64,000 bases of DNA from Aphanothece sacrum FPU1 (GCF_003864295.1 NZ_BDQK01000013.1:1004501-1068500), one strand, 5' to 3'. Positions 25,700 to 33,053 are shown, counted from the stretch's first letter. Notes: a model not told the origin generated them from the sequence alone. Program-made: numbers and translations.

Positions 25700-25723
25700 A
25701 AAGCCCGCGATCGCGGGCTTTTT
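25700..25723 (+). terminator. Palindromic terminator built on a HIP1 site
   Basis: AAAGCCCGC-GATC-GCGGGCTTT is a perfect palindrome followed by TTTTGTC on the plus strand. There is no plus-strand gene upstream for several kilobases, so it may close a non-coding transcript that includes the hairpins at 25456-25553. Confidence 0.6.
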
Positions 25724-25927
25724 GTCATTAACTGAAACTAATTGACAATAGTAAACTAAGACTATTTGACTTGTAAGTATTCTTAGATATAAGTTTCAGA
25801 TGTTCGCTTTATGTCGAACTCAGGTAATTAATAAATAACTCAATAAATTAGGTGCGTTACATTTCATTAACGCACCCTACAAGATCCGCGATCGCACTGT
25901 ATATTATGATGTTAGGAAATAAAAGGA

Positions 25928-26173
25928 TCATAGTTCAATTCCATTGATCCAAATTTCATACTCGCTTATATCAATTTCATCATTCCAAATGATTCCGCTA
26001 CCTGATGGATCGAGTTGAAAGTTTTTAAAGAAAGCGTAATTTTTAAGGCTAGAAAATATCATTTTTTCTAGTAGCTTTTCACAGTTATATTTTCTAGCTT
26101 GATGATTAGAAAAATGCACTAATAAAGTGTAATTTTCAAAGATTTCTGCTGATGTGATTTTTGGGTAAAGCAT
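25928..26173 (-). CDS. DUF2442 family protein
   Basis: An 81-residue DUF2442-type protein: YPKITSAEIFENYTLLVHFSN with FKNFQLDPSGSGIIWNDEIDI near the end, the conserved family end being DISEYEIWINGIEL. DUF2442 genes almost always follow DUF4160 genes, and the pairs behave like toxin-antitoxin modules in their distribution. Here the partner lies four bases upstream on the same strand. No function is proven; an operator-binding antitoxin role is an inference from pairing. Confidence 0.78.
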   Translation of the reverse strand: MLYPKITSAEIFENYTLLVHFSNHQARKYNCEKLLEKMIFSSLKNYAFFKNFQLDPSGSGIIWNDEIDISEYEIWINGIEL

Positions 26174-26177
26174 TGTT

Positions 26178-26426
26178 TTATTTCAAAGGTGGTAATTTGT
26201 TGAATTCTTGAGTGTTCCACATTTTCAATAATTCTAGTTGATAGATTGTTGCCCATTCTACAACCATTTTTGTGGCTCTATTGGGTAAATCTCCTTCAAT
26301 GATTTCTAAGGTTTCCAGGTTAAATAGGGCGTTATAGTCTCCATAAATCGCATGAAAATGGGGAGGTGGATGATCGGCAAAAAAGAGTTTAATGATAATT
26401 CCATAAAATCGAGTAATTTCTGGCAT
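26178..26426 (-). CDS. DUF4160 family protein
   Basis: An 82-residue DUF4160 protein, with the family's conserved opening MPEITRFYGIIIKLFFADHP followed by PPHFHAIYGDYNALFNLETL and a C-terminal WATIYQLELLKMWNTQE. The HPPHFH motif is the recognised hallmark. It precedes the DUF2442 gene by four bases in the usual order. It is regarded as the likely toxin partner of such pairs by association only. Confidence 0.8.
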   Translation of the reverse strand: MPEITRFYGIIIKLFFADHPPPHFHAIYGDYNALFNLETLEIIEGDLPNRATKMVVEWATIYQLELLKMWNTQEFNKLPPLK

Positions 26427-26568
26427 AAATCTATTTTTAGAGGTCTTTCTTTATGACCAAAATATTATAACAAAACTTACTGGGTTTCGTTCCTCAAACC
26501 AACCTACAAGATCCGCGTTGCCGAAGGCACTGCGAAGCAGACCGCACTACAATAGTTCTAGTAATATG

Positions 26569-26766
26569 TCATACTCTACGTGTGAACCAACCCAAAACTA
26601 CTTGATTAACTATACCAATTACTTGAATTCTAGTTTCACCATAATTGCGTTTATCTTCTCTTTCTAGGCGGTTTGGGTCTAGAAAAATATTTTTTGCATC
26701 CTCAAAATCAATGTTATGTTTTATTAAATTTGAGGCAGCTTTATCTTTGTCCCATTCTATCTCCAT
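26569..26766 (-). pseudogene. Truncated BrnT-type toxin gene
   Basis: A 65-residue reading frame with the BrnT family start IEWDKDKAASNLIKHNIDFE-DA and NYGETRIQVIGIVNQVVLG. Full BrnT ribonucleases are about 90 residues and continue into an RIISARKA-type segment. Here the frame runs into GWFTRRV and stops, and what follows is dispersed repeat sequence. The antitoxin gene brnA, normally next, is missing. So this is a 3'-truncated orphan, probably inactive. Confidence 0.65.
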
Positions 26767-26995
26767 ACTACCGAAATTTTCTGTCTAGTCAATTAGTATA
26801 GGGCAAAAATCAGTTATTCAATATAGTATATATTTATGATTGTTGGGTTTCGTTCTTCAACCCAACCTGCACTCGTCCGCGATCGCTGTAGGGTGGATTA
26901 GCCTGCGCGTAATCCACCATTAAATCAATTAATGAATAACCCAATAAATTAGGTGCGTTACATTTCATTAACGCACCCTACAAGATCCGCGATCG

Positions 26996-27142
26996 CACTA
27001 AGGCAATTTCATCATTGACACCCCCTTGAATATAAATCGTTTTTAATTTGGAGTCATAACGAAAAATATTGATGAGTGGATAACCATTAGATAACCACTG
27101 AGAAAGAATAACAGCTTAAATAGATTGTGCTGAGGTTGGCAA
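26996..27142 (-). pseudogene. Dead copy of the DUF6888 gene
   Basis: Nearly identical at the DNA level to the intact small gene at 28345-28524, but codon 9 is TAA (27118-27116) where the intact copy has CAA, and the last codons are replaced by repeat cassette sequence after ALV. The upstream AAGGAGT and TTG start are kept. No DUF6887 partner follows. The homology to the region 28385-28570 extends over about 185 bases. Confidence 0.75.
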
Positions 27143-27217
27143 TTTATCAGACTCCTTATTTTAACAAAAATTATAACCTAATCAACTGATCCCATTATAG
27201 AAAAGTGCGATCGCACT

Positions 27218-27598
27218 TTATACCGCTTCAATATTTTCTTGAGCAAAATCGAGCATTCTTTGAGCTTTCTCTATAATATCTTGGGCTTTTTTTGAGGTAA
27301 TATTCGGAGTAAGGCTATAGTCCGCATCTGTTGGTTGTTCCTGTGCGTCAATTAAATAACGGTGATATTCTACAGGCAGGCGTTTTGTTTTGATAAAGGT
27401 TTTGCCAAAGGCAGCAATAACGGCTGAATGGCTGAAAAAAGTTAAGTTTTCTCCTAATAGAAATGCTTGTGCAATATAAAACATTGAATAATAAGCTCTT
27501 GCGGTTGCAAAGGCGAGTAAGTTGTTATTGGCTAATAATTGTGCAGCCTGTAAACTTTCTCTAGCTTTTTCTAATAACTGTTGTTGTTCAATTTTCAT
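27218..27598 (-). CDS. HEPN-domain protein (HEPN/MNT toxin-antitoxin pair)
   Basis: A 126-residue helical protein of the HEPN family. The central ATARAYYSMFYIAQAFLLGE and the later FIKTKRLPVEYHRYLIDAQE with PTDADYSL fit the small HEPN proteins encoded beside minimal nucleotidyltransferases. In characterised pairs HEPN is a ribonuclease toxin and the MNT protein silences it by AMP or poly-AMP transfer. It overlaps the MNT gene upstream by four bases, so the pair is translationally coupled. Confidence 0.8.
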   Translation of the reverse strand: MKIEQQQLLEKARESLQAAQLLANNNLLAFATARAYYSMFYIAQAFLLGENLTFFSHSAVIAAFGKTFIKTKRLPVEYHRYLIDAQEQPTDADYSLTPNITSKKAQDIIEKAQRMLDFAQENIEAV

Positions 27599-27954
27599 AA
27601 AATAATTCCCTCTCGCTCAATATTTAGGAGCAATGGACTTTTTTCTTGGTTAAATTGAGCTTCACTAACATAAACACAACTAATTAGCACTTCATATTCT
27701 AAACACAAATCAGAGATAAGATTAATGATTTCCTGATGTTGCTCATCGTTAATCAGCTTATCTTTTAAAATCACTAAAATATCAATATCTGATTCAGGTT
27801 TGGCTTGTCGTTTCGCTTGGGAGCCAAAGAGAATTAATTTAACTAATTGCTCTTGATAAATATTTTTGATTTGTTGTTTAAATTTTTCTAGAATTTCGGG
27901 AAGGTGAGGATGTTGTTTAGAAAAACTAAGATTTTGAATTAAGGAAGTATCCAT
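27595..27954 (-). CDS. Minimal nucleotidyltransferase (MNT antitoxin)
   Basis: A 119-residue MNT-type nucleotidyltransferase. The active-site pattern LFGSQAKRQAKPESDIDILV (G-S-x9-D-x-D) is intact at about residues 43-62, so catalysis is likely. It precedes and overlaps the HEPN gene. In known systems this protein adenylylates its HEPN partner to neutralise it. The pair sits between repeat cassettes of the accessory islet. Confidence 0.82.
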   Translation of the reverse strand: MDTSLIQNLSFSKQHPHLPEILEKFKQQIKNIYQEQLVKLILFGSQAKRQAKPESDIDILVILKDKLINDEQHQEIINLISDLCLEYEVLISCVYVSEAQFNQEKSPLLLNIEREGIIL

Positions 27955-28153
27955 GATAAATTTGTTTTTTGTTAATTAAAATTCTAAATCGAGTATTTTA
28001 TCTATTGCGTTGGGTTTCGTTCCTCAACCCACCCTACAGCGATCGCTGTAGGGTGGATTAGCCTACGCGTAATCCACCATTAAATCAATTAATGAATAAC
28101 CATAAATTAGGTGCGTTACATTTCATTAACGCACCCTACAAGGTCGGCGATCG

Positions 28154-28345
28154 CTAATGTTTTGCTATTTTTTCCATGAAAATTCGTTCTTGTTCCTCCA
28201 AGGGTATATCTTTGGAATATATTACAGGATTTGGATCTCGCTTTAATAATTCTGCTAATGCTTCACTAAATTTCTCATCATCACTGCGATTTTTAGATAA
28301 ATATTGTTTTAATTCTGTTACGGTCATTTGAGTTAGATCAACCAT
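28154..28345 (-). CDS. DUF6887 family small protein
   Basis: A 63-residue protein opening MVDLTQMTVTELKQYLSKNR and continuing EALAELLKRDPNPVIYSKDI-P, which resembles the DUF6887 proteins widely found in cyanobacteria as the second member of a DUF6888/DUF6887 pair. The start codon overlaps the stop of the upstream DUF6888 gene (TAATG). A toxin-antitoxin role is suspected only from pairing, small size and patchy distribution. Confidence 0.7.
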   Translation of the reverse strand: MVDLTQMTVTELKQYLSKNRSDDEKFSEALAELLKRDPNPVIYSKDIPLEEQERIFMEKIAKH

Positions 28346-28524
28346 TAGAAAAACCTCCAGTTTCCATCAGAATAAATTACTAATGCAATTTCATCATTGA
28401 CACCCCCTTGAATATAAATCGTTTTTAATTTAGAGTCATAACGAAAAATATTGATGGGTTGATAACTATTAGATAACCACTGACAAAGAATAACATCTTG
28501 AATAGATTGTGCTGAGGTTGGCAA
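28345..28524 (-). CDS. DUF6888 family small protein (TTG start)
   Basis: A 59-residue protein, read from TTG at 28524 as LPTSAQSIQDVILCQWLSNS, then YQPINIFRYDSKLKTIYIQG and ending YSDGNWRFF. The pattern CQWLSN.YQPIN.FRYD is that of the DUF6888 family. There is no in-frame ATG; GGGAGT lies about nine bases before the TTG, supporting that start. Its stop overlaps the DUF6887 start. A mutated duplicate lies 1.4 kb away at 26996-27142. Confidence 0.7.
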   Translation of the reverse strand: MPTSAQSIQDVILCQWLSNSYQPINIFRYDSKLKTIYIQGGVNDEIALVIYSDGNWRFF

Positions 28525-28699
28525 TTTATCATAACTCCCTATTTTAACAAAAATTATAACCTAATCAACTGATCGCTGTAGGGTGGATTAGCAAAGCGTA
28601 ATCCACCATTAAATTAATTAATGAATAACCATAAATTAGGTGCGTTACATTTCATTAACGCACCCTACAAGATCCGCATCATTCGGCAACGCCAGATAT

Positions 28700-29194
28700 T
28701 TATTCGCCACCAAGAAAGAACTGACCAACTTTCACTGCACCGTTGACTATGTTTTGAACCCTTCGCGCCCTTCTATCCTCTTCAAGCTTGTTGTCCAATG
28801 CACGTTGCTGTGACAACAAATTTGCATTTTGTTGATGAAGCGAACGATTTTGATCCTCCAGATCCCTCGTTCGAGAACTCAAACCTACTAGCAGTACCAA
28901 CATAAATACCAAAATAACTATTACAATGCTAAAACCATAAAGAAAACCATTTTCAGAAATATGCAAAGAGGCATCAAGCCAATGAATAAAAGTTATTGCA
29001 GCACCAAAAAGCCAACGCAATGATTTAGCTAACCAGTGATAAATTTCGACAGAAATAGTAGCAAGAGCTACAAGAAGCAAATATATAAGAGAAGCAATAA
29101 TTTGAATGAAAATGATTGCCCAGTTGAGTAATGTATTCATCGCATTACCCAACGATTCCAGAAAAGTATTGGTGAGACTTGTCAATGTTTGCAT
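28700..29194 (-). CDS. Small membrane protein with C-terminal coiled coil
   Basis: A 164-residue protein I do not recognise. Hydrophobic segments at about residues 22-50 (LLNWAIIFIQIIASLIYLLL), 60-72 and 83-108 (GFSIVIVILVFMLVLLVGL) indicate two or three membrane spans. From residue 109 a charged Gln-rich coiled coil follows (SSRTRDLEDQNRSLHQQNAN), ending in a small hydrophobic VKVGQFFLGGE. It is divergent from thrC. Such a layout suggests a membrane-anchored scaffold, but there is no direct clue to its job. Confidence 0.55.
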   Translation of the reverse strand: MQTLTSLTNTFLESLGNAMNTLLNWAIIFIQIIASLIYLLLVALATISVEIYHWLAKSLRWLFGAAITFIHWLDASLHISENGFLYGFSIVIVILVFMLVLLVGLSSRTRDLEDQNRSLHQQNANLLSQQRALDNKLEEDRRARRVQNIVNGAVKVGQFFLGGE

Positions 29195-29383
29195 ATGCTT
29201 CCACCAGATTGTTGTGTTCCTTAGCTATATATATAAATGAGTATTCAGAATTTTTACCCTTCTAGCACAAAATATTGACTTTTCGCCACTAAAAACTTGA
29301 TCCCTTAATTAAGTGTTACAACGATCAAAAAATAATTTGACCCCTACCCCAAAATCAATCCCGACTAAATTTATCGGGTATAT

Positions 29384-29412
29384 TTGACGCGCATTTTTGA
29401 CCGTGTTACTAT
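29384..29412 (+). promoter_or_regulatory. Promoter of thrC
   Basis: TTGACG (29384-29389) and TACTAT (29407-29412) with a 17-base spacer fit a housekeeping promoter; the start would lie near 29419, about 30 bases before the thrC ATG. Confidence 0.5.
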
Positions 29413-29449
29413 CCAAGAAGATTGACAAAGAACCATCGAGTACCCAACT

Positions 29450-30751
29450 ATGACCCAGGCAACCCAAACTCAAACAGGTTTTACCCCGACGTTTACTCAC
29501 CTCGTATCTAAAGAAGGTGGCGTTAAATATCCCCTCAAAGCCCTTCATGTCTGTGAAGAAACCTTTTCACCCCTAGAAGTCGCTTATGACTACGATGCCA
29601 TTCGTCGTCAAGTAACCCGTGAAACTATTTCTACGGGCCCCAACTCAATCTGGCGTTATAAAGCATTTTTGCCCGTAGAAAGCGAAAATCCTATTGATGT
29701 TGGCACAGGGATGACCCCTCTCGTTAAATCTAACCGTCTCGCCCGTCGCCTGGGTCTAAAGAATCTCTACATCAAAAATGATGCGGTTAATATGCCTACC
29801 CTTAGTTTTAAGGATAGAGTCGTCTCCGTTGCTTTGACTCGCGCTAAAGAATTAGGATTTACCACCGTTTCTTGTGCTAGTACCGGAAATTTAGCCAATT
29901 CTACCGCTGCTATTGCCGCTTACGCAGGTTTAGACTGTTGTGTGTTCATTCCTGCTGATTTAGAAGCCGGAAAGGTATTAGGAACCCTCATCTATAATCC
30001 TACTGTAATGGCGGTTAAAGGCAACTACGACCAAGTAAACCGTCTCTGTTGTGAAGTAGGAAATACTTACGGATGGGGCTTTGTTAACATTAATCTACGT
30101 CCCTATTATTCTGAAGGTTCCAAGACATTAGGGTTTGAGGTAGCAGAACAGTTAGGCTGGAAATTACCTGACCATATTGTGGCCCCCTTAGCCTCTGGTT
30201 CTCTCTACACCAAGATTTATAAAGGCTTCCAAGAATTTGTTAAAGTCGGATTAGTGGAAGATAAAGCTGTTCGTTTTAGTGGCGCACAAGCAGAAGGATG
30301 TTCTCCTATTGCCACAGCTTTCAGAGAAGGACGGGATTTTGTCACACCTGTTAAACCTGATACTATTGCTAAGTCTATCGCTATTGGTAATCCGGCTGAT
30401 GGTTATTATGCCTTAGATATTGCTCGTAAAACTAACGGCAATATTGAAAGTGTCAATGATGCAGAAATTATCGAAGGCATCAAATTATTAGCGGAAACTG
30501 AAGGCATTTTCACCGAAACTGCAGGCGGAACAACTGTTGCAGTGTTGAAGAAATTAGTAGAAGCGGGAAAAATTGATCCTGAAGAAACTACGGTAGTTTA
30601 TATCACCGGCAATGGATTAAAAACTCAAGAAGCGGTACAAGGTTATATTGGAGAACCTTTATTTATTGAACCCAAACTTGACAGTTTTGAACGTGCTTTA
30701 GAACGGTCACGCACCCTAGAACGTCTCGAATGGCAACAAGTTCTAGTCTAG
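29450..30751 (+). CDS. thrC: Threonine synthase
   Basis: A 433-residue pyridoxal-phosphate enzyme converting O-phosphohomoserine to threonine. The cofactor lysine is K121 in MPTLSFKDRVVSVAL. Around it are the N-terminal FLPVESENPIDVGTGMTPLV, CASTGNLANSTAAIAAYAG, and the C-terminal TAGGTTVAVLKKL and VYITGNGLKT. The size and N-terminal extension are those of the bacterial/plant-like class used in cyanobacteria. A ThiS/MoaD-like gene follows on the same strand after 242 bases full of hairpins. Confidence 0.94.
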   Translation: MTQATQTQTGFTPTFTHLVSKEGGVKYPLKALHVCEETFSPLEVAYDYDAIRRQVTRETISTGPNSIWRYKAFLPVESENPIDVGTGMTPLVKSNRLARRLGLKNLYIKNDAVNMPTLSFKDRVVSVALTRAKELGFTTVSCASTGNLANSTAAIAAYAGLDCCVFIPADLEAGKVLGTLIYNPTVMAVKGNYDQVNRLCCEVGNTYGWGFVNINLRPYYSEGSKTLGFEVAEQLGWKLPDHIVAPLASGSLYTKIYKGFQEFVKVGLVEDKAVRFSGAQAEGCSPIATAFREGRDFVTPVKPDTIAKSIAIGNPADGYYALDIARKTNGNIESVNDAEIIEGIKLLAETEGIFTETAGGTTVAVLKKLVEAGKIDPEETTVVYITGNGLKTQEAVQGYIGEPLFIEPKLDSFERALERSRTLERLEWQQVLV

Positions 30752-30993
30752 TTTAAGGTAGGGCTATTTCATCAGATGCTGACACCTTAAAAGGTGCAGC
30801 TACTAAAACAAAGCCCACCTTCGTGGGCTAATAGATGAAAAGTCTACGACGGTAGACTTCGTTTATCTAGCTTCAACGTTTAGGTTGAAGGCATAGTCGT
30901 TAGGGTTTCTTAAGGAAAACTTTAACTCTAACGGCTGAAATTTTCCCTAATATTTTCGATAATTGATTATTATCCGTTTGTTATTCAATCATT
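30752..30993 (+). other. Hairpin-rich spacer between thrC and the MoaD-like gene
   Basis: Four stem-loops follow each other: CACCTT/AAGGTG (30783-30796), GCCCAC-CTTC-GTGGGC (30812-30828), GTCTAC-GACG-GTAGAC (about 30842-30857) and CTTCAAC/GTTGAAG (about 30871-30890). The first two are part of a dispersed repeat found inverted at 38745-38791. They may terminate thrC or form a structured leader of the downstream gene. Confidence 0.55.
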
Positions 30994-31269
30994 ATGGCTG
31001 TTAAAGTATTAATCCCCACTCCTCTGCAAAAATACACTGAGAATAAAGCTACTTGTGAATGTAGCGCGAATAATTTCACCGAATTACTTGAGTCTCTTGA
31101 AGTGACTTTTCCAGGGATAAAAGACCGTTTATGTGATGAAACAGGTTCTCCCCGTCGCTTCCTCAATTTTTACGTCAACAGTGAAGATATTCGCTTTTTA
31201 GATAATACTAACACTGCCCTAAAAGATGGGGATGAAGTGAGTATTGTTCCTGCGGTGGCCGGGGGTTAA
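30994..31269 (+). CDS. MoaD/ThiS-family sulfur-carrier protein (CysO-like)
   Basis: A 91-residue ubiquitin-fold sulfur carrier. It ends in the required di-glycine ([14 protein letters not shown]), whose carboxyl group is activated and converted to a thiocarboxylate. The body [20 protein letters not shown] and [15 protein letters not shown] matches the family, and the length is nearer CysO/MoaD than ThiS. It sits downstream of thrC; in some bacteria CysO-type carriers donate sulfur for cysteine or methionine synthesis, so a link to homoserine-derived amino acids is plausible. No activating enzyme gene is adjacent. Confidence 0.8.
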   Translation: MAVKVLIPTPLQKYTENKATCECSANNFTELLESLEVTFPGIKDRLCDETGSPRRFLNFYVNSEDIRFLDNTNTALKDGDEVSIVPAVAGG

Positions 31270-31321
31270 AATCACAACTACCGGGTCTATTTTTTAGTTT
31301 TTCTTTGTCAATGTGAATGGT

Positions 31322-31354
31322 TTTAGGGTAGAGTGAGTTTACCCTAAACTTTTT
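31322..31354 (+). terminator. Terminator after the MoaD-like gene
   Basis: TTTAGGGTA (31322-31330) pairs with TACCCTAAA (31340-31348), followed by CTTTTTC: a typical rho-independent terminator between convergent genes. Confidence 0.75.
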
Positions 31355-31366
31355 CTATGGGATTTA

Positions 31367-31744
31367 TCAAGGTTTCTCACGTTTTAACCGTTTTAGTTCC
31401 TCTTGTAAATATTCTAGCTGTTTTTGTAGATCATCTACATTTTCAGACTGAGGAGAGTTAGATTCCTCCTCATCCTCTGAGATGATTTCAATACGACGGG
31501 GTTCCTTTGTTTCAGAGGTATTAGAAGTTGTAGGAGGGTTTTGTTGTGCTTGTTGAATTAAGTCATCAACATATTTTCGCGCTTCTTCAGCAGTCATTTC
31601 TCCCCGTGCTACCATTTCATCAGCGAGTTTTTGCCCTTGCGCCCTTATCTCTTGCAGGGTAACTCCAGCCTTTTCTGTTGCATAAGAAGCTATTCCCACT
31701 CCTAGATAAAGTGCTTTTTGAACCAGATCACCTAAACTAGGCAT
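31367..31744 (-). CDS. Phasin/PhaF-like helical protein
   Basis: A 125-residue protein. The N-terminal half (VQKALYLGVGIASYATEKAG, QGQKLADEMVARGEMTAEEA-RKYVDDL) resembles PhaI/PhaF-type phasin-like proteins described as polyhydroxyalkanoate granule or poly(hydroxyalkanoate) regulator proteins. A Pro/Thr/Glu-rich linker follows, then a C-terminal coiled coil DLQKQLEYLQEELKRLKREK. No polyhydroxyalkanoate synthesis genes are nearby, so a granule role is only a family-level suggestion. Confidence 0.5.
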   Translation of the reverse strand: MPSLGDLVQKALYLGVGIASYATEKAGVTLQEIRAQGQKLADEMVARGEMTAEEARKYVDDLIQQAQQNPPTTSNTSETKEPRRIEIISEDEEESNSPQSENVDDLQKQLEYLQEELKRLKREKP

Positions 31745-31803
31745 ATTTAGATATCTTCCTTTAATTGATTTGCTATCTTTAGTTTTAACAAATTTTGACT
31801 TTT

Positions 31804-31830
31804 ATCGGGGTCAAGTACCGTTGACCCCTA
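31804..31830. repeat. GGGGTCAA palindrome
   Basis: GGGGTCAA-GTACCG-TTGACCCC lies between two leftward genes. It is the same palindrome type as the one at 13983-14012 and may be a dispersed terminator-like repeat. Confidence 0.5.
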
Positions 31831-31857
31831 GAGGTTTTTGAGATACAGAATATTTAT

Positions 31858-32427
31858 TTAATAACGTTTTCGACTATTTTTTCGCTTATTAGTCTGTTTT
31901 TTAGCGTCTTTTTTTTTATTTTTATTCTGAGAACGTTTCAGCCAAGTTCCCACATGATCACTGATAGAATGACTCATAGCTCCTAATTCTAAACCAATAA
32001 AAAGTGCGATCGCTTGGTCAAAATATTGATTTAAGAACAAAGACAGGGTATTATCTCTAAAATTTTGCCAATTCCAAGTAAATACTCCTAAAAGTTGTGA
32101 GATAGCTAAAATGGGAATAGCAGCCAAACTCAGAATAGTACCTAGATATAGTAAGCGTAAAATTGTGCCAATAAGGAACCCGTGAGATAAAAAAGACCGA
32201 TGTTTGAGGTGAGACTGATAAGGAAGCCAAAGCCAACGGAATATCCCCCAACGTTTATACTGAATTGAGTAAATATCCAAATCAGGGCCAAACATCAATC
32301 CACTAAAAAAATAACCTCCCGTTACTATGACGGTTAAATCTGGCTGATGGGTGAATAAATAGGCTAATCCAGCTATCAGGGGTAAACTTAAGTAAGTAAT
32401 GCGATCATGGGTACGGCCAGACGGCAT
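31858..32427 (-). CDS. DUF2227 / YdjM-like membrane protein
   Basis: A 189-residue protein with several membrane spans. The His/Asp residues typical of DUF2227 (COG5413), described as putative metal-binding, are present: MPSGRTHDRITYLSLPLI (H7, D8), FGPDLDIYSIQYKRWG (D-x-D), and KHRSFLSHGFLIGTILRL, then GAMSHSISDHVGTW. A very basic C-terminal tail (KKKDAKKQTNKRKNSRKRY) follows. The histidine pattern recalls membrane metal-dependent hydrolases of the YdjM type. Function unproven. Confidence 0.7.
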   Translation of the reverse strand: MPSGRTHDRITYLSLPLIAGLAYLFTHQPDLTVIVTGGYFFSGLMFGPDLDIYSIQYKRWGIFRWLWLPYQSHLKHRSFLSHGFLIGTILRLLYLGTILSLAAIPILAISQLLGVFTWNWQNFRDNTLSLFLNQYFDQAIALFIGLELGAMSHSISDHVGTWLKRSQNKNKKKDAKKQTNKRKNSRKRY

Positions 32428-32437
32428 AAAAAAAGTT

Positions 32438-32466
32438 TTGATTTTTTAAGAAAGGTATGTTATGAT
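32438..32466 (+). promoter_or_regulatory. Promoter of tRNA-Val
   Basis: TTGATT (32438-32443) and TATGAT (32461-32466), spacer 17 bases, lie 17 bases before the mature tRNA 5' end. Confidence 0.6.
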
Positions 32467-32482
32467 AGTAAAGCATAAGTTG

Positions 32483-32554
32483 GGGCGATTAGCTCAGCGG
32501 TAGAGCGCCTGCCTTACAAGCAGGACGTCACTGGTTCAAATCCAGTATCGCCCA
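32483..32554 (+). tRNA. tRNA-Val (anticodon TAC)
   Basis: A complete cloverleaf: acceptor GGGCGAT/ATCGCCC, D-arm GCTC/GAGC, anticodon arm CCTGC-CTTACAA-GCAGG with anticodon TAC, T-arm ACTGG-TTCAAAT-CCAGT. CCA is not encoded in the DNA, as usual in cyanobacteria. Confidence 0.95.
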
Positions 32555-32623
32555 TTATAACCTTGATTAGCTATTAAAAAACTGGGCCAATTCCTCTATT
32601 ATTTAAGATCAAGTGCAATATAA

Positions 32624-33019
32624 ATGAGTGATATGGAAGACTGGCCAAAGGACTTGATAGAATGGGTAGAAACGGTAACAGTTGCGGTTGAAGATTTCTT
32701 CGAGGAAGTCAGCCACATAGCTGAAGAAGTGGCCGAAGATATCCAAGATGAAATTGTAAGAGATATTGAGCAATTTTTAGAAGTTGTTTTTGACCCTATT
32801 ATTGAGATTTCTATCGAAGAAGAAAGGATTTTTTGGGATGGGGAAACATTTGATCCTGATTCGATGCTTTCTCCTAAACTTGATCCCACTTCTAATGTTC
32901 ATCCGGCCTGTCAAGGGTGTTGTCACTATCACGGACATATTTATGGCAGAAGTCTATTAGTTTGTGCTATGCACCCTCATGGTTGGGATGACCTTCATTG
33001 TCCTGACTGGGAAAAGTAA
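32624..33019 (+). CDS. Conserved hypothetical with acidic N-half and Cys/His-rich C-terminus
   Basis: A 131-residue protein. The first 75 residues are acidic and helical (VAVEDFFEEVSHIAEEVAED). The C-terminal 40 residues carry a dense Cys/His pattern: NVHPACQGCCHYHGHIYGRS, then LLVCAMHPHGWDDLHCPDWE, giving C-x2-CC-x-H-x-H...C-x2-H...H-C. That could bind a zinc ion or an iron-sulfur cluster. The family is not identified by name; it resembles cyanobacteria-only proteins. A second ATG (third codon on) could also start it. It ends before a strong terminator hairpin. Confidence 0.6.
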   Translation: MSDMEDWPKDLIEWVETVTVAVEDFFEEVSHIAEEVAEDIQDEIVRDIEQFLEVVFDPIIEISIEEERIFWDGETFDPDSMLSPKLDPTSNVHPACQGCCHYHGHIYGRSLLVCAMHPHGWDDLHCPDWEK

Positions 33020-33053
33020 AAACTCTATAATATTTTTCAAAAATCAAATTAAA

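Larger units (their letters stand above)
25371..25927. other. 557-base gene-free stretch upstream of pyrE
   Basis: No protein gene is supported. It contains the 25456 hairpin, the 54-nt element at 25500, the HIP1 terminator at 25700 and, at 25841-25897, one half-copy of the TAGGTGCGTTACATTTC repeat that recurs three more times up to 28677. Confidence 0.6.
25841..28677. repeat. Four copies of a palindromic repeat cassette
   Basis: The cassette has two palindromic parts: GTAGGGTGGATTAG...CGTAATCCACC and TAGGTGCGTTACATTTC-ATTAACGCACCCTAC, usually ending in a CGATCGC. Full copies occur at 26881-26999, 28041-28154 and 28571-28677, and a right-half copy at 25841-25897. A third palindrome, GTTGGGTTTCGTTC...CAACCCAAC, adjoins at about 26840 and 28009 and occurs alone near 34546. 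Copies separate the toxin-antitoxin-like gene pairs of this islet and truncate several of them. Confidence 0.75.

Noticed and set aside
25841-28677. CRISPR-like array from the repeated cassettes
   Set aside because: The repeats are few, long and palindromic, separated by whole genes rather than uniform spacers, and no cas genes are present.
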